NCBI RefSeq assembly: GCF_048544455.1
Contig: NC_133537.1
Coordinates: 152,250,058 to 152,314,057, forward strand
From: Silene latifolia
Lineage: Eukaryota; Streptophyta; Magnoliopsida; Caryophyllales; Caryophyllaceae
Direction of reading: 5' to 3'
DNA length: 64,000 nt
Shown here: positions 48,261 through 59,325 of the stretch, piece after piece
How positions within the stretch are numbered: position 1 is the first letter of the stretch
Layout: every line of letters starts with the position of its first letter
Notes under the pieces: model-generated
Database searches by the model: none
Told to the model about the DNA's origin: nothing
What the model saw: the letters and a program-made list of their open reading frames with translations, nothing else
Program-made: the position numbers and the translations under genes

Positions 48261-49642
48261 TGATGAGCTCCCTTTTCTACCTATATTCTATTGTGTTTGG
48301 AGCTCTTTTAGTAGCATTTTGCAAAGGATTTTGGGCATTTTCAATGCTTTTAATCCAAATACCAAATGTTACTACTTTAACAAAGAAGTATCAACGAAGA
48401 ATTGAAGGTAATTTAGAGCAAAGAAAGAAGCAAAAGAAGGCCAAGATCAAGCACCAAAGACATCATGAGGAAGCCTTTCAAAGATCAAGCAAGGAACGAA
48501 TTGAAGACAAAGATCAGCAGCTAACTCGCACGGTGCGAGTTTCCTGCTCTCATTTTTCGCACCGTGCGAGTTTCTCTGGGTTACTTCCGTTTTGTATTAC
48601 GGGCTTCTCTCATCTTAAGCCCATGGATATTAGGTTGTATTAGACTATATATAGTGTGTTTTCCTCTAGGTTAACACATCTTTTGCATTATTGAAAAATC
48701 AAAGTTGTAATTTGGAGATTATTCATCTTTTAATTGGGTTTAGATCTATTATGGAGAACTAATCTCCTCTTCTTAATCTGACTCAAAGGTGTAATCTTTG
48801 GTTGTAAGACTCCTTAATATTTCCTTAATTATTATTATTGTTCTTAATCTCTTGTGTTTAATTGCTTAATTTTGGAATCCTTGTTAGATTATAGTGATTA
48901 AGTGTGATTTCCTTGTTACTTAATCTTTCCAAGTTCCTTAATTTACATGTTGTTGGGTTTATTAAGTGTGATTTCCTTGTAATCCATGTTGCAACAACTT
49001 TTTATTAGACTAATGAATGTGATTTCTTCTTGGTTTAATTAACATTTGAGAGATTAAGTTGTGATTGCTCATTAATTATGATTTCATTGTGAGTAATTGC
49101 ACCTATTAGATTCCTATTACTTCATCTTCTTGTTAATTAATCTATGTGTATGATTTTCACTAGAGGAGTTAATAAGTTGGGTCAATTATTAAGTGTGATT
49201 TCCTTGTGATTGGCTTCTAATTAAGGGAATTTGGAGATTCAATCTCACTAATAGGGCAATAATATTAACTAGAAGGATTGATTGAGTGATTTTATCAACT
49301 AAAGTGCCTCACTTTATTGAGTCGGATTAAGTCTCTCTTAAACTTGATAAATTTCCATCTTAAAACTTGATTGCTTGATTACTTGTTGTTCACTCTTGTT
49401 TGAATTTCCTTTTGTCTTTGAAAACCAACCAAAACAACCCCCCCTTTTTACATACTTGTTGTTAATTTGTCACAATTGTTCTAATTGCTCTCTTGATTTC
49501 ACCATTGCAAAACCCCCCTTCTCTTGGGTTCGATCCCATTACTTGCTACTTTACTAGTTTATAATTAGTATTAATTAGTACATATTGTGGTATATAAATT
49601 GTTAATTTGGCCGTCTTAAATAGCGACGTTTTAGGCGTGTCA
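48261..49642 (+). repeat. Athila LTR (1382 bp)
   Basis: Starts TGATGAGCTCCC after a purine tract and ends GCGTGTCA five bases before the primer site. It has internal Athila sequence on both sides, so it serves as 3' LTR of the left fragment and 5' LTR of C. Confidence 0.88.
48524..48654 (+). promoter_or_regulatory. C U3: paired CTCGCAC-N-GTGCGAG palindromes and TATA box
   Basis: Palindromes centre on G48532 and C48563, 31 bp apart; CTATATATAG follows at 48645-48654. The same pair recurs in pol (52344-52389) and before the ORF1-like gene (57103-57146). Confidence 0.7.
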
Positions 49643-49647
49643 AATTT

Positions 49648-49665
49648 TGGCGCCGTTGCCGGGGA
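49648..49665 (+). other. C primer-binding site (Athila type)
   Basis: TGGCGCCGTTGCCGGGGA, five bases after the LTR end; the standard Athila site, usually assigned to tRNA-Asp. Confidence 0.9.
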
Positions 49666-49802
49666 AGGTAACGGTTTTTTTACTGTTTTTATTGGTGTTT
49701 TTAGACTATTTGTGTTAGTTAATTTTCATTTCACATTTGTTATTGTCTTGTTCATTACTTGTGTGAACCTATTTGATTGTGTGTTTTTGTGTAGAATTGT
49801 TT

Positions 49803-51500
49803 ATGGTCAATACTAGGAATTCAAATGAACCCCTTTTTCCACTCAACCCGGAAATTGAATGATCACTTGCTTGGATAGGAGAAGGTATTAGAAGAGAGAC
49901 CCCAGTTATTCAAGAAATTAATCTCGTGACTCAACAAGACCAAGAGGAGGATAACATCATCTCTTTTGAAGCCGATCCACAACCCATAAGAATCATCATG
50001 GGTGATGTCGAGAATCCACCACTCAATGATGCACAAAGGGAGGATCCACCAAGGCTTAGGACCATAAAATAACTCACCGCCCTAGACCTTACACAAGTCC
50101 CCTTGTGTATCTCCTTCCCAGCCTTAGCGGAAAATGCCACCTTTGAACTCAAGTCCGGGCTCATCCACCAATTGCCCCAATTCCATGGACTTAGTACCGA
50201 GGATCCCAATAAGCATTTAAACAAATTCCATGTAGTTTGCTCAAGCATGAAGCCTAATGGGGTTACCGACGAGCAACTTCAACTAAGAGCCTTCCCTTTT
50301 TCACTCAAGGACGCGGCAAACGATTGACTTTACTATCTCCCCAGCGGGAGCATTACTACTTGGAATCACATGAAGAAGGCTTTCCTAGAGAAGTATTTTC
50401 CTGCTAGTCTCTCCTCTCAATTAAAGAAAGAAATAAGTAATGTTGAACAAATGGATGGAGAGAACTTGTATGAGTATTGGGAGAGGTTCAAACAAATTCT
50501 TGCTAGTTGTTCATACCATGGGTATACCGACCACGACCTACTCTTAAACTTTTGTGGTGGTCTCCTTGAGGATGATGCGAGGATGATTAAAGCCGCTACA
50601 CAAGGAGGGATTGAGTACATGTCGGTCCAAGAGGCAAATGATTTGATTGAAAGATTGGTGGGAAGTTCTAGGAATTTCGGGAGGAGAGTTAAGAAGGCAA
50701 GTGTGGCATCTTCTTCAAGGCAAAACTCAAACCATATGGAAGACAAAGTTGATTTTCTTACCAATTTGGTTAAGGAACTTACAAAAGGGAATGGGAGTAC
50801 ATCTCATGTGAAATTTTGCGGTCTTCGTAATGATCCAACCCATCCCACCGATGGGTGTCCATCTTTGCAAACGGAGGAAGTAAGTGAAGCGGTGAAGGCT
50901 CTTGGGTTTAGGAAGTTTGACCCCTATTCCAATACTTACAATGAGGGGTGGAAAGCTCACCCAAATGTTGGGTGGGGTGGAAACCAAAATCAAAACCAAA
51001 AGGGACCTTCAAACTCTTCATTTCAGAAGCCAAACCAAAATCAAAACCAATCACAAAATTCCTTGGAAGATATGATGAAGACACTTGCTATGAATCAAGT
51101 GGCAATGCAAAAAGAAAGCCAAGCCTTGCTCACCAATACTAAGGAATTCTAAACCGCCGTGCTTCAACAAAATCGGCTCACCAACTCTAGGATTGGTAAC
51201 CTTGAGACCCAAGTTGGTCAAATTCTCAACACACTCACCAAACAACCCACTCAAGGAGGGTGCCTCCCTTCTCACACAATTCCTCCACCCACCAAGGAAC
51301 AAGCTCAAGCGGTTTCCTTGAGGAATGGTAGAGAGTTGGTAGAGGCACCCAAGGCTCCTAAGAAATCCAATCCCCTACCGCTTGTACATGAAGTGGATGA
51401 TGTAGTTGAAGATGAAATTGAATTAGTGGTGGAACATGGGAAAGCATCTACATCCGAGCAAGAGAGGATAAATGAACCACTACCGGAATACGAGCCATAA
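49803..51500 (+). pseudogene. gag: Athila gag (C)
   Basis: The ATG at 49803 opens MVNTRNSNEP. Stops at 49860 (TGA), 50070 (TAA), 50324 (TGA where TGG is expected) and 51152 (TAA) interrupt one continuous frame. Gag blocks: FELKSGLIHQLPQFHG, LQLRAFPFSLKDAAND, FLEKYFPASLSSQLKKEI, LYEYWERFKQILASCSYHGY. A knuckle-like CGLRNDPTHPTDGCPS lies near 50818-50865, then an Asn/Gln-rich segment. The frame closes at 51500. Confidence 0.9.
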
Positions 51501-51573
51501 GCTCCATTTCCAAGTGCTTAAATGACACAAGGATAATTGACAAGAAGTCCCACTTCTTGACCTTCTTAGTAGT

Positions 51574-52263
51574 GTGCCAAAACATGCAAAATTCTTGAAA
51601 GAGTTATGCACTAGTAAGAGGGCCAACAAGGCAAAGAGTATGAAGAAAGTGAGGGCTAGTGAACACGTGTCGGCAATGTTTCAAAAACGTTTGCCACAAA
51701 AATGCGGTGATCCGGACATGTTCACTATTCCTTGCAAGATTGGTGAATTGGATTGTCAAAGAACTATGCTTGATTTGGGTGCTTCTATCACTGTTTTGCC
51801 TCATTATCTTTATGAGTCTCTTAAGTTAGGACCTTTGAAACCGACTCGCACGGTCATTTCTTTGGCCGATAGGTATAACATCTACCCCAAGGGAATCATT
51901 GAGGATGTATTGGTGAAGGTGGGGGATATGATTTTCCCCGCCGATTTCTATGTGATTGAAATGGAACCCGAAAAAGGCTTCACTCCCATCTTGTTGGGAA
52001 GGCCTTTCATGAAAACTTCCAACATCAAGATAGATGTGTCTAGTGGATGCCTTACTATGGAATTTGAAGGTCAAAAGATTAAATATAGCATTTATGAGGC
52101 AATGAAATACCCCACCGAAACCTCTTCCTTGTGTTTTCTTGAAGTTTTTGAACCAATTATTCAAACCGTGTATGAATTGTGTAAAACTAACACCTTGGAT
52201 GTTGCTTTAACTAATGGAATGGTTGGGGAAGATATGAGATATGTTTTGTCTTGTAATTTGTAG
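51574..52263 (+). pseudogene. Aspartic protease (C)
   Basis: LDLGASITVLPHYLYESLKLG carries the D-L-G-A-S site (codons near 51771); FTPILLGRPFMKTSN is the second block. Open for 229 codons to TAG at 52261-52263, separating it from RT. It is homologous to the E protease. Confidence 0.88.
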
Positions 52264-52296
52264 GAAACTATCCAAGAGTTAAAGGAAAATCCACTA

Positions 52297-53792
52297 ATGG
52301 AAGAATGGGAAGAGAAGGAAGCAATCCGGAGGGCAGAGGGTAATTCGCACCGTGCGAAAAAACAGGGCCAGAAATTCGCACGGTGCGAGAATGTTGTTGT
52401 TCAGAACTTTTTCTTCGTTTCTTCCAGTTTGTTAGAGGAGCTACCAAAGGAGAAATCCATTCCTTCTATTTTCAAGGCCCCTATTGTTGAAATGAAGCCC
52501 TTGCCAAGCCACTTGAAGTATGCTTTTCTAGGAGATGAAGAAACTTTACCGGTAATTATTTCAAGCAAGCTTTCAAGTGAGCAAGAAGAGGCTCTCATTC
52601 AAGTTCTAAAGCAACACAAGGAAGCAATTCGGTGGACAATGGCCGACATCAAAGGCATTTGTCCCACTTTATGCATGCACCGGATTCTTTTGGAGGATGA
52701 AACCAAACCCGTTCGCCAACCGCAAAGGCGTTTGAACCCCCCAATGATGGAAATTGTCAGGAAGGAGGTACTCAAACTCCTTCACGTAGGTATGATCTAT
52801 TCCATCTTCGATAGTCAATGGGTTAGTCCAACCCAAGTTGTACCAAAGAAGTCCGGGCTAACGGTAGTCAAAAATCATGAAGGTGTTTTGATTTCCACTC
52901 GAGTTCAAAACGGGTGGCGAGTATGCATCGACTACCGTAGGCTCAATGCCATGACCCGAAAAGATCACTTCCCGCTTCCCTTCATGGATCAAATATTGGA
53001 AAGGTTGGCGGGAAAATCTTTTTATTGCTTTTTGGATGGATACTCGGGTTATTTCCAAATTCCAATTGCACCCGAGGACCAAACAAAAACCACTTTCACA
53101 TGTCCCTTTGGAACGTTTGCCTATAGAAAGACGCCTTTCGGTCTTTCTAATGCTCCGGGAACGTTCCAAAGGTGCATGATGAGCATCTTTTCGGATCATG
53201 TGGAGGACTTTATTGAAGTATTTATGGACGATTTTACCGTTCATGGTCAATATTTTGAGGATTGTTTGAGTCATCTTGGGTGGGTTTTACAAAGATGTAT
53301 TGATACCAACCTTGTTCTCAACCATGAGAAAAGTCATTTCATGGTTGATGAAGGAATAGTGTTGGGATATGTGGTGCCCTCTAAGGGGATTGAGGTTGAT
53401 AAGGCCAAGGTCGATACCATTCGCACCTTGCCTTATCCTACTAATGTGCGTGAAGTGGAGATATTTTTTAGGGCACGCCGGGTTCTACCGGCGCTTCATC
53501 AAGGATTTCTCCAAGATTGCCGCTCCCTTATGCAAGTTATTTTAAAAGGATTGTGAATTCATCATGAGTGAAGAATGCAAGGAATCTTTTGACATGCTCA
53601 AGGAGAAGCTTATTTCGGCACCCATAATTCAACCCCCCAATTGGAGTGAACCATTCGAGATAATGTCGGACGCAAGTAACTATGCCCTTGGCATGGTACT
53701 TGGCCAAAGGGTAGGAAGAGCGCCCCATGTTATTCAATATGCGTCGAGAATGATGAACGAGGCTCAAATAAACTATACCACCACCGAGAAAG
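52297..53792 (+). pseudogene. Reverse transcriptase and first part of RNase H (C)
   Basis: ATG at 52297. The N-terminal linker contains two palindromes within the reading frame. RT blocks: GWRVCIDYRRLNAMTRKDHFP, FLDGYSGYFQIPIAPEDQ, CPFGTFAYRKTPFGLSNAPG and FMDD at 53221-53232 in place of the usual Y-[VMI]-D-D. The frame is lost after about 53465, and RNase H resumes in another frame at 53564 (FEIMSDASNYALGMVLGQ, IQYASRMMNEAQINYTTTEK). It is then cut by the solo LTR at 53793. Confidence 0.9.
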
Positions 53793-53822
53793 TGTAATAC
53801 TCCGTATTTATGAGTCTCGGGG

Positions 53823-54030
53823 TACTCTATCGAGTAGGCCTTACTCTGTCGAGTAAGGGTGAGTTGCGTTTTAAAATAGTTTCTGACCTGTTGGGTAATC
53901 GATCGAGTAACTATGATACTCGATCGAGTAAGGGGGCACTCGATCGAGTACCTTAGCTACTCGATCGAGTAGCCGGTTTACGGGGAGTTATTTCTCGGGT
54001 TTGGTTAATTATGTGATTAAGGTATATAAT
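53823..54030 (+). promoter_or_regulatory. Palindrome cluster and TATA-like box of the solo LTR
   Basis: Degenerate copies at 53823-53836 and 53842-53855 (19 bp apart), then 53896-53909, 53917-53930, 53937-53950 and 53958-53971 with centres 21, 20 and 21 bp apart. TATATAAT follows at 54023-54030. Confidence 0.7.
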
Positions 54031-54562
54031 CTTTTCCGTCATCATTCTAAAAACTTTTCAAAACCTAATTTACTGTCAAAGAGAGAAAGCAAGTACGTTC
54101 ATCCCTTTAATCGCATTGTTAGCAAATCCCGGAGTTTGGAAGGTCGGTTTTCATCGTTTGTTATACCGTTGAGATCCTTGCGTCGAGGGTAAGATCTATG
54201 TACCCTTTTTACTGTTTTTCCTTTAAGTTGGTTAAACACTAATATGGGGATTTGGGGGTCTTTGTGTAGATTATGATTTGGTAGTGTTTATATGTTGTAT
54301 GATAGGAGGAGGTTTTGTAGAAGAGGCTTTTTGATACAAATTTGTAGAGAGACCGTCTCGATAGTTGTGCTTTCGGGTAGGATTTCCTACTCGTATTAGT
54401 CCCATAATGGGATGATTATTGATGTGTTGAGATTGATTGTTTAATATCGTAATTGTATTGTGACGACTGTGATTGTGATTGTGATTGTTTGTCTCTGGTT
54501 CTCGAGATGCGTTCTCGGCTGAGTGGAGTCACTTGCGGGAGTGGCTTCACGCCCTAGTTTCG

Positions 54563-54588
54563 CCTCCTGTGGAACCCGCCACAGGAGG
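54563..54588 (+). other. Perfect inverted repeat in the solo LTR
   Basis: CCTCCTGTGG and CCACAGGAGG flank AACCCG. The 10-bp stem differs from the B stem at 15503-15529 while the loop is the same. Confidence 0.75.
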
Positions 54589-55156
54589 GATGTGCACATT
54601 AATGGATAGGGTTATCGCTCGGTATGATGAGCGGGGCTTAGGTGGGAACGGCTGCGGTCCCCCCATCGCGGCGGTCCGGTGGACGTCGGTGATTGAGATT
54701 GTTGGGATTGGTGTGATTGTGTGTGTGTGATGGTTAAGCTGTTTGTTTATCGTATTGTTGATATATATATATATATAAGTTGTGTGATTAGTACTGACCC
54801 CGGTTGTTGTTTTGTAAAACCTGCGGTGATCCATTCGGGGATGGTGAGAGAAATTGAGCGGAGTTTGAGTTGAGTCTCGGGATAGCTGGGATGTGCCACC
54901 GTCTGATGATAGAAGTCTTCCGCTGTAGTTTTATTAGTTTTATAACTTTTCAGTTAACTCAGTAGACAGTTGGTTTAAGAATTTGTACCCGTATTTTGGG
55001 ATTTGGTTTCAGTTGTGCTTTTCACTAAAGTTATATCATTTAAAGTTGTTTCGTTATTGTCTTATGAATATCATGCCTCGGGTAACCGAGATGGTAGCAT
55101 CCTTATACCTGAGTGGTCCTGGTAAGGCACTTGGAGTATGGGGGTGTTACAGAAAG

Positions 55157-55503
55157 AATTTCTCGCGGTAGTGTTTGCTTTGGAGAAGTTTTGACCTTAT
55201 ATTCTTGGAGCCAAGGTCTTCATCTTCACGGATCATGCTGCCTTAAGGCACTTGGTTAACAAGAAGGAATCCAAACCCCATTTAATGTGATGGGTATTAC
55301 TTTTGAGTGAGTTTGATATTGAGCTCAAAGACAAGAAAGGCTCCACCAACACGGTGGTGGATCACCTAAGTAGGATTGTGCAAGACAAACCCCAAGAAGC
55401 TTTGGAATCACCAATACAAGCCACTTTTCCGGATGACACACTTCTAGCCTTGTCTTCCATTGAGCCGTGGTATGTTCATATAGTCAACTTTTTGGTTTTA
55501 CAA
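55157..55503 (+). pseudogene. C RNase H, second part, and connection to integrase
   Basis: Continues the RNase H after the solo LTR: FLAVVFALEKF, a TGA (55192-55194) where Arg is expected, PYILGAKVFIFTDHAALRHL with the catalytic Asp, another TGA near 55288, then LLSEFDIELKDKKGSTNTVVDHLSRI, the typical end of gypsy RNase H. Both TGA codons fit CGA to TGA change. Confidence 0.85.
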
Positions 55504-56761
55504 TAATTTCTAAAGGATCTTTCTCGTTCCCAACGGGAGAAGATCAAGAGTGATTCTAAATATTATGTGTGGGATGACCCATACCTTTGGAAATTTTGTG
55601 CCGACCAAGTCATTAGAAGGTATATCTCGGATACCGAAGTCATTCCAATTCTTAAATTTTGCCATGAATACGCTTGTGGTGGGCATTTTAGATCCAAGAA
55701 AATGGCTAGTAAAGTCTTGGAAAGCAGTTTCTTTTGGCGCACAGTATTTCGTGATGCCCATGCTATGGTGAAGGCTTGTGATAGATGCCAAAGAGTTGGC
55801 AACATTTTAAGAAGAGCAGAAATGCCATAAACTTCAATGATCTATTATGAGGTATTCGATGTGTAGGGCATTGACTTCATGGGACCCTTCCCCTCATCTT
55901 GTGGTTACACCTACATCTTTTTGGCGGTGGACTATGTCTCCAAGTGGGTGGAGGCTAAGGCCACCGAGACCGATGATGCAAAGGTGGTTGGAGAGTTCAT
56001 CAAAACCAACATCTTCTCTCGTTTTGGTTTTCCTAAGGCTTTGATAAGCGACCATGGAACTCACTTTTGCAACAAGGCTTGGAGCTCTACTCAATAAGTA
56101 TGGGGTAATTCATAAGGTATCTACAGCCTATCACCCTCAAACCAACGGCCAAGCCGAGGTTTCTAATAGGGAGATCAAGGCTATCCTTGAGAAGACGGTG
56201 AATCCCGATTGCAAGGATTGGAGTTTGAGGTTGGATGATGCTTTGTGGGCATATCGCACGGCCTACAAAACACCGATTGGAATGTAACCTTACCACTTAC
56301 TTTTTTGAAAACCGTGTCATTTACCCGTGGAGCTTGAGCATAGGGCTTATTGGGCGGTCAAATCGTTCAAATTGCAATTGAGTGAAGCGGGGCTTCATAG
56401 GAAACTCCAACTCCAAGAATTGGAAGAAATTCGAAATGATGCTTCTGAGAGTGCTTTGATTTACAAGGCAAAAACAAGAGCATGGCATGACAATATGATT
56501 GCAAGGAGAGTGTTCCAAGTTGGAGAGAAAGTTTTACTCTTTCAAAATCGACTTAGACTTTTCTCGGGAAAATTGCGGTCTAGATGGATGGGACCATATG
56601 AGGTGGTGCGCGTCTTTCCATATGGAGCAATCGAGATCAAGTGTTTAAAGTCCGGGAAAGTCTTGAAAGTGAATGGCCAAAGGCTTAAGCACTATCATGA
56701 AGAAATTGAAGTTGGTGAAGTGGAAACACTATACCTTGTTGATCCCAATTATGAAGATTAA
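55504..56761 (+). pseudogene. Integrase (C)
   Basis: The HHCC zinc finger reads FCHEYACGGHF...CDRCQ. The core reads [19 protein letters not shown] and, after a frameshift near 56090, [17 protein letters not shown] with the catalytic Glu. Stops at 55830, 55865 and 56287 break it. The C-terminal 144 codons (56327-56761) are open and end with RWMGPYEVVRVFPYGAIEI, the usual SH3-like tail. Confidence 0.88.
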
Positions 56762-57768
56762 TGAGAATGCAACTTTGTCAAGCCATCGACGTTAAATAAA
56801 CGGCAAAAGTTTGTAAATATTTCTTCCCTTGCATATTTAATTTCCGCACTTTATTGCTTTTTATTGTTTTTTATTGCATTTTTGCATGTTTAAATTAATT
56901 GCATCAATTAGTTATTGCATTATAATTTAATTCACTTGCACTTTCATTAATGTTTTTGGCATGTTAGAATGTTTTAATGTGTGTGTTAGTGTATAGGATA
57001 TCAACTCAAGGGTATAAGTGAAGAAAGCAAGGAAGAAAAATGTGTAAAAATTGGCTAAGTATGGAAGAATTAAGCAACAAAAGACACAAGTCCAGCAGCC
57101 AACTCACACGGTGCGAGTTTTCAAGACCATTTCTCGCACCGTGCGAAAAACACAACACCCAGCAGTTTCAATCGATATTTCACCCAAACCTTCATTGTTC
57201 TTCCCCAATTTTTGCAACCTTCAACCCCCTTTGTTCATCCTAAACCCTAACCCACTCAAAATCACCCTTCAAATTCGCCACAAATCATCAATTTCAAGCA
57301 TTCAACTTCAAAGATTCATCAACTTTCATCACCCAACATCAATTTGGGACGAAAAATTGCAGCAATCGTACCATTTCAGTCACCAAAAGTCGGCCTAGGG
57401 TTTCGTTAATTCAAGTGTGAAGACTTTTGGGTTTCAATTGGATTAAAGGGGCTATTGGGAGCATTCTTATGCTTTATTCATCATCTAACAACACTTACAA
57501 GGATCAAAGGGAGGTATAACACCTTATTCTTATTCCTGTCCATTCAAAGTTGGCAAATTTCGAAATTTACCTAGTAAAGGTTGAAATTTGTTGTTAAATT
57601 GTTGTTGTTTATAGACCCTAAACATTTTCTAAACTTGTGAGGTGCATTTCATTCAATAAACAACTAGTTAGCACATTCCTCTATTAGTGCATACTAGGTG
57701 TTTGTTTAATTGCCTCAACCAAATGTTTTTGCCAACACTTGTGTTTTATTCTGAAAAATTGGTGTAAC
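56762..57768 (+). other. C spacer between integrase and the ORF1-like gene
   Basis: Non-coding, about 1 kb. It contains the palindrome pair at 57103-57146 (centres 57110 and 57140, 30 bp apart). I see no convincing TATA box after it. The short open frames around 57040-57398 overlap the palindromes and resemble no family. Confidence 0.6.
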
Positions 57769-59325
57769 ATGGGAAAAGGTAAAGCATCCGAGGCTTCCTC
57801 CTCACAAGGGACCAAGGGGGCCTCGGCTTTCAATGATCACGAGTACACGGGGAAGGAGGGACTCCGTGACAAAGCCTTACAAAATTGGAAAAAGTTTGAG
57901 GCTTGGTCATCCATAGTGGTGATCCGATTTTTCGATGAGAATGTTCTTATAGAGTTGGGCATGCTCCCAATGACCCGAATGCTTCTTGAGAAAGTTGGTC
58001 TAGAGTTCTCTATTGGTAAAGCTGTATTAACCCGGAAGAGTATCACCTTTGAATTCCTCTCCTCCCTAGAGAAAGTGACATTGGGGAGGGACAAAACTCC
58101 GGGAATCAAATTCCGGGCATGTAGACTCATCCATACCTTAAACTATGACCAAGTGAGGGAGGCCCTTAACATCACAAAAGTACCCGAACATGAACCTCTC
58201 AACAAGGCAAAAATGAGTGAGTTTTGGAACAATATCACAGGAGATGTAAGGCACGGGAATTCCAAGAACATAACCCTTCCCTACCCCATTCTAAGGATTG
58301 TGAGTCGGCATATAAACACCAATTATTTGGTCATGACCGAGCCCACAAAAATGAACTACCTACAATTGCAATGTCTTTGGTCTATGACCCCGGAGGGGAG
58401 AGGGATTCCGTATTGGGTGAAGTTGTTTGTGAAAGGATGCCTTGCGTTGCAAAAAGAACCTACGGGCACAATTTTTATTAGGGGCATGATTGAAAAAATC
58501 GTGGCCAAGACGGGTGTACCATTTCCGGCCAATGCGTGGAAACTTGAGGGTGATTGTCTCATGGACTATAAGTATTTGACGAAAGCGAATATGCTTGAAG
58601 TAGTGGACAAAACCGCCCCCTTGGTGATTTGGTGTATGGGTGGCAAGAACCCGAAGTATTACATATACTTACCCCGTCCCCCCACCTCACCCTTAGGTTG
58701 AGGGAGTGCCCAAGACTTTTACATGCCTCCCGACAATGAGTTTCTGGACTTGTGGGTTGATAGAGCCCACGTGGTTGAACCCGGGAATGAGGGAGCGGGA
58801 GGTCGAGAGCAAACACAATTTGGAGGAGCCCTAACCTATGGCGACTTGCCATTTGGTGATGCCCCTCATGATGAGCCTATGTCGAATGTTGCTCATGATG
58901 AACCCCATTTCACTCCACCACCCATGTCACAAACACAACATCAACCACCTTTCATGACCCCTCCGTTCAACTACCAAGCTTTTCAGTCTTGGCAATCGGA
59001 TGTCACGAACCGGTTGACAACCCTCGAGTCCAACTTCTCCCAATTCCAACTAACGGAGAATGCCCGGTGGGGAATCAACGAGAACCGCTACCACCACTAC
59101 CAAGAAGACATGGAAGAAGTGCGTTATGTCCAAAACACAACTTTTGACATGGTGGCGGCGATGAATGGCCAACACATGTAAAATTTCCTCACCCAATACC
59201 ACGGTTATGATGAGAACCGAATGAATGAAACAAGTGCCGAAATGGCAAGATTTAGAAGAAGAAGAGAATCAAGAAGAAGGGGAGGACCTCCGGGAAGTGG
59301 AGGTACCTCAAGCTCACACTCTTGA
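57769..59325 (+). pseudogene. ORF1/env-like accessory gene of C (ATHILA ORF-1-like)
   Basis: The ATG at 57769 opens MGKGKASEASSSQGTKG. In one frame it reads 518 codons to TGA 59323-59325 with only two stops, TGA 58699-58701 and TAA 59179-59181. The N-terminal third has ENVLIELGMLPMTRMLLEKVGL and SITFEFLSSLEKV, shared with E and B. The middle has YWVKLFVKGCLALQKEPTGT; the C-terminal part is Pro/Gln-rich and ends in RFRRRRESRRRGG. I see no signal peptide or membrane segment. The best preserved of the three copies. Role unknown; the family is the ATHILA ORF-1 type. Confidence 0.75.

Larger units (their letters stand above)
53793..55151 (+). mobile_element. Solo chromovirus-type LTR in C RNase H
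   Basis: TGTAATACTCCG...GGGTGTTACA, 1359 bp, flanked by GAAAG at 53788-53792 and 55152-55156. No internal sequence, so the element was lost by LTR-LTR recombination. It shares a block with the B LTR (about 54430-54690 versus 15395-15630) but differs elsewhere. Confidence 0.93.

Noticed and set aside
35398..59325. Calling the ORF1-like genes true envelope genes
   Set aside because: No signal peptide, membrane segment or cleavage site is visible; only position and length resemble env-like genes.
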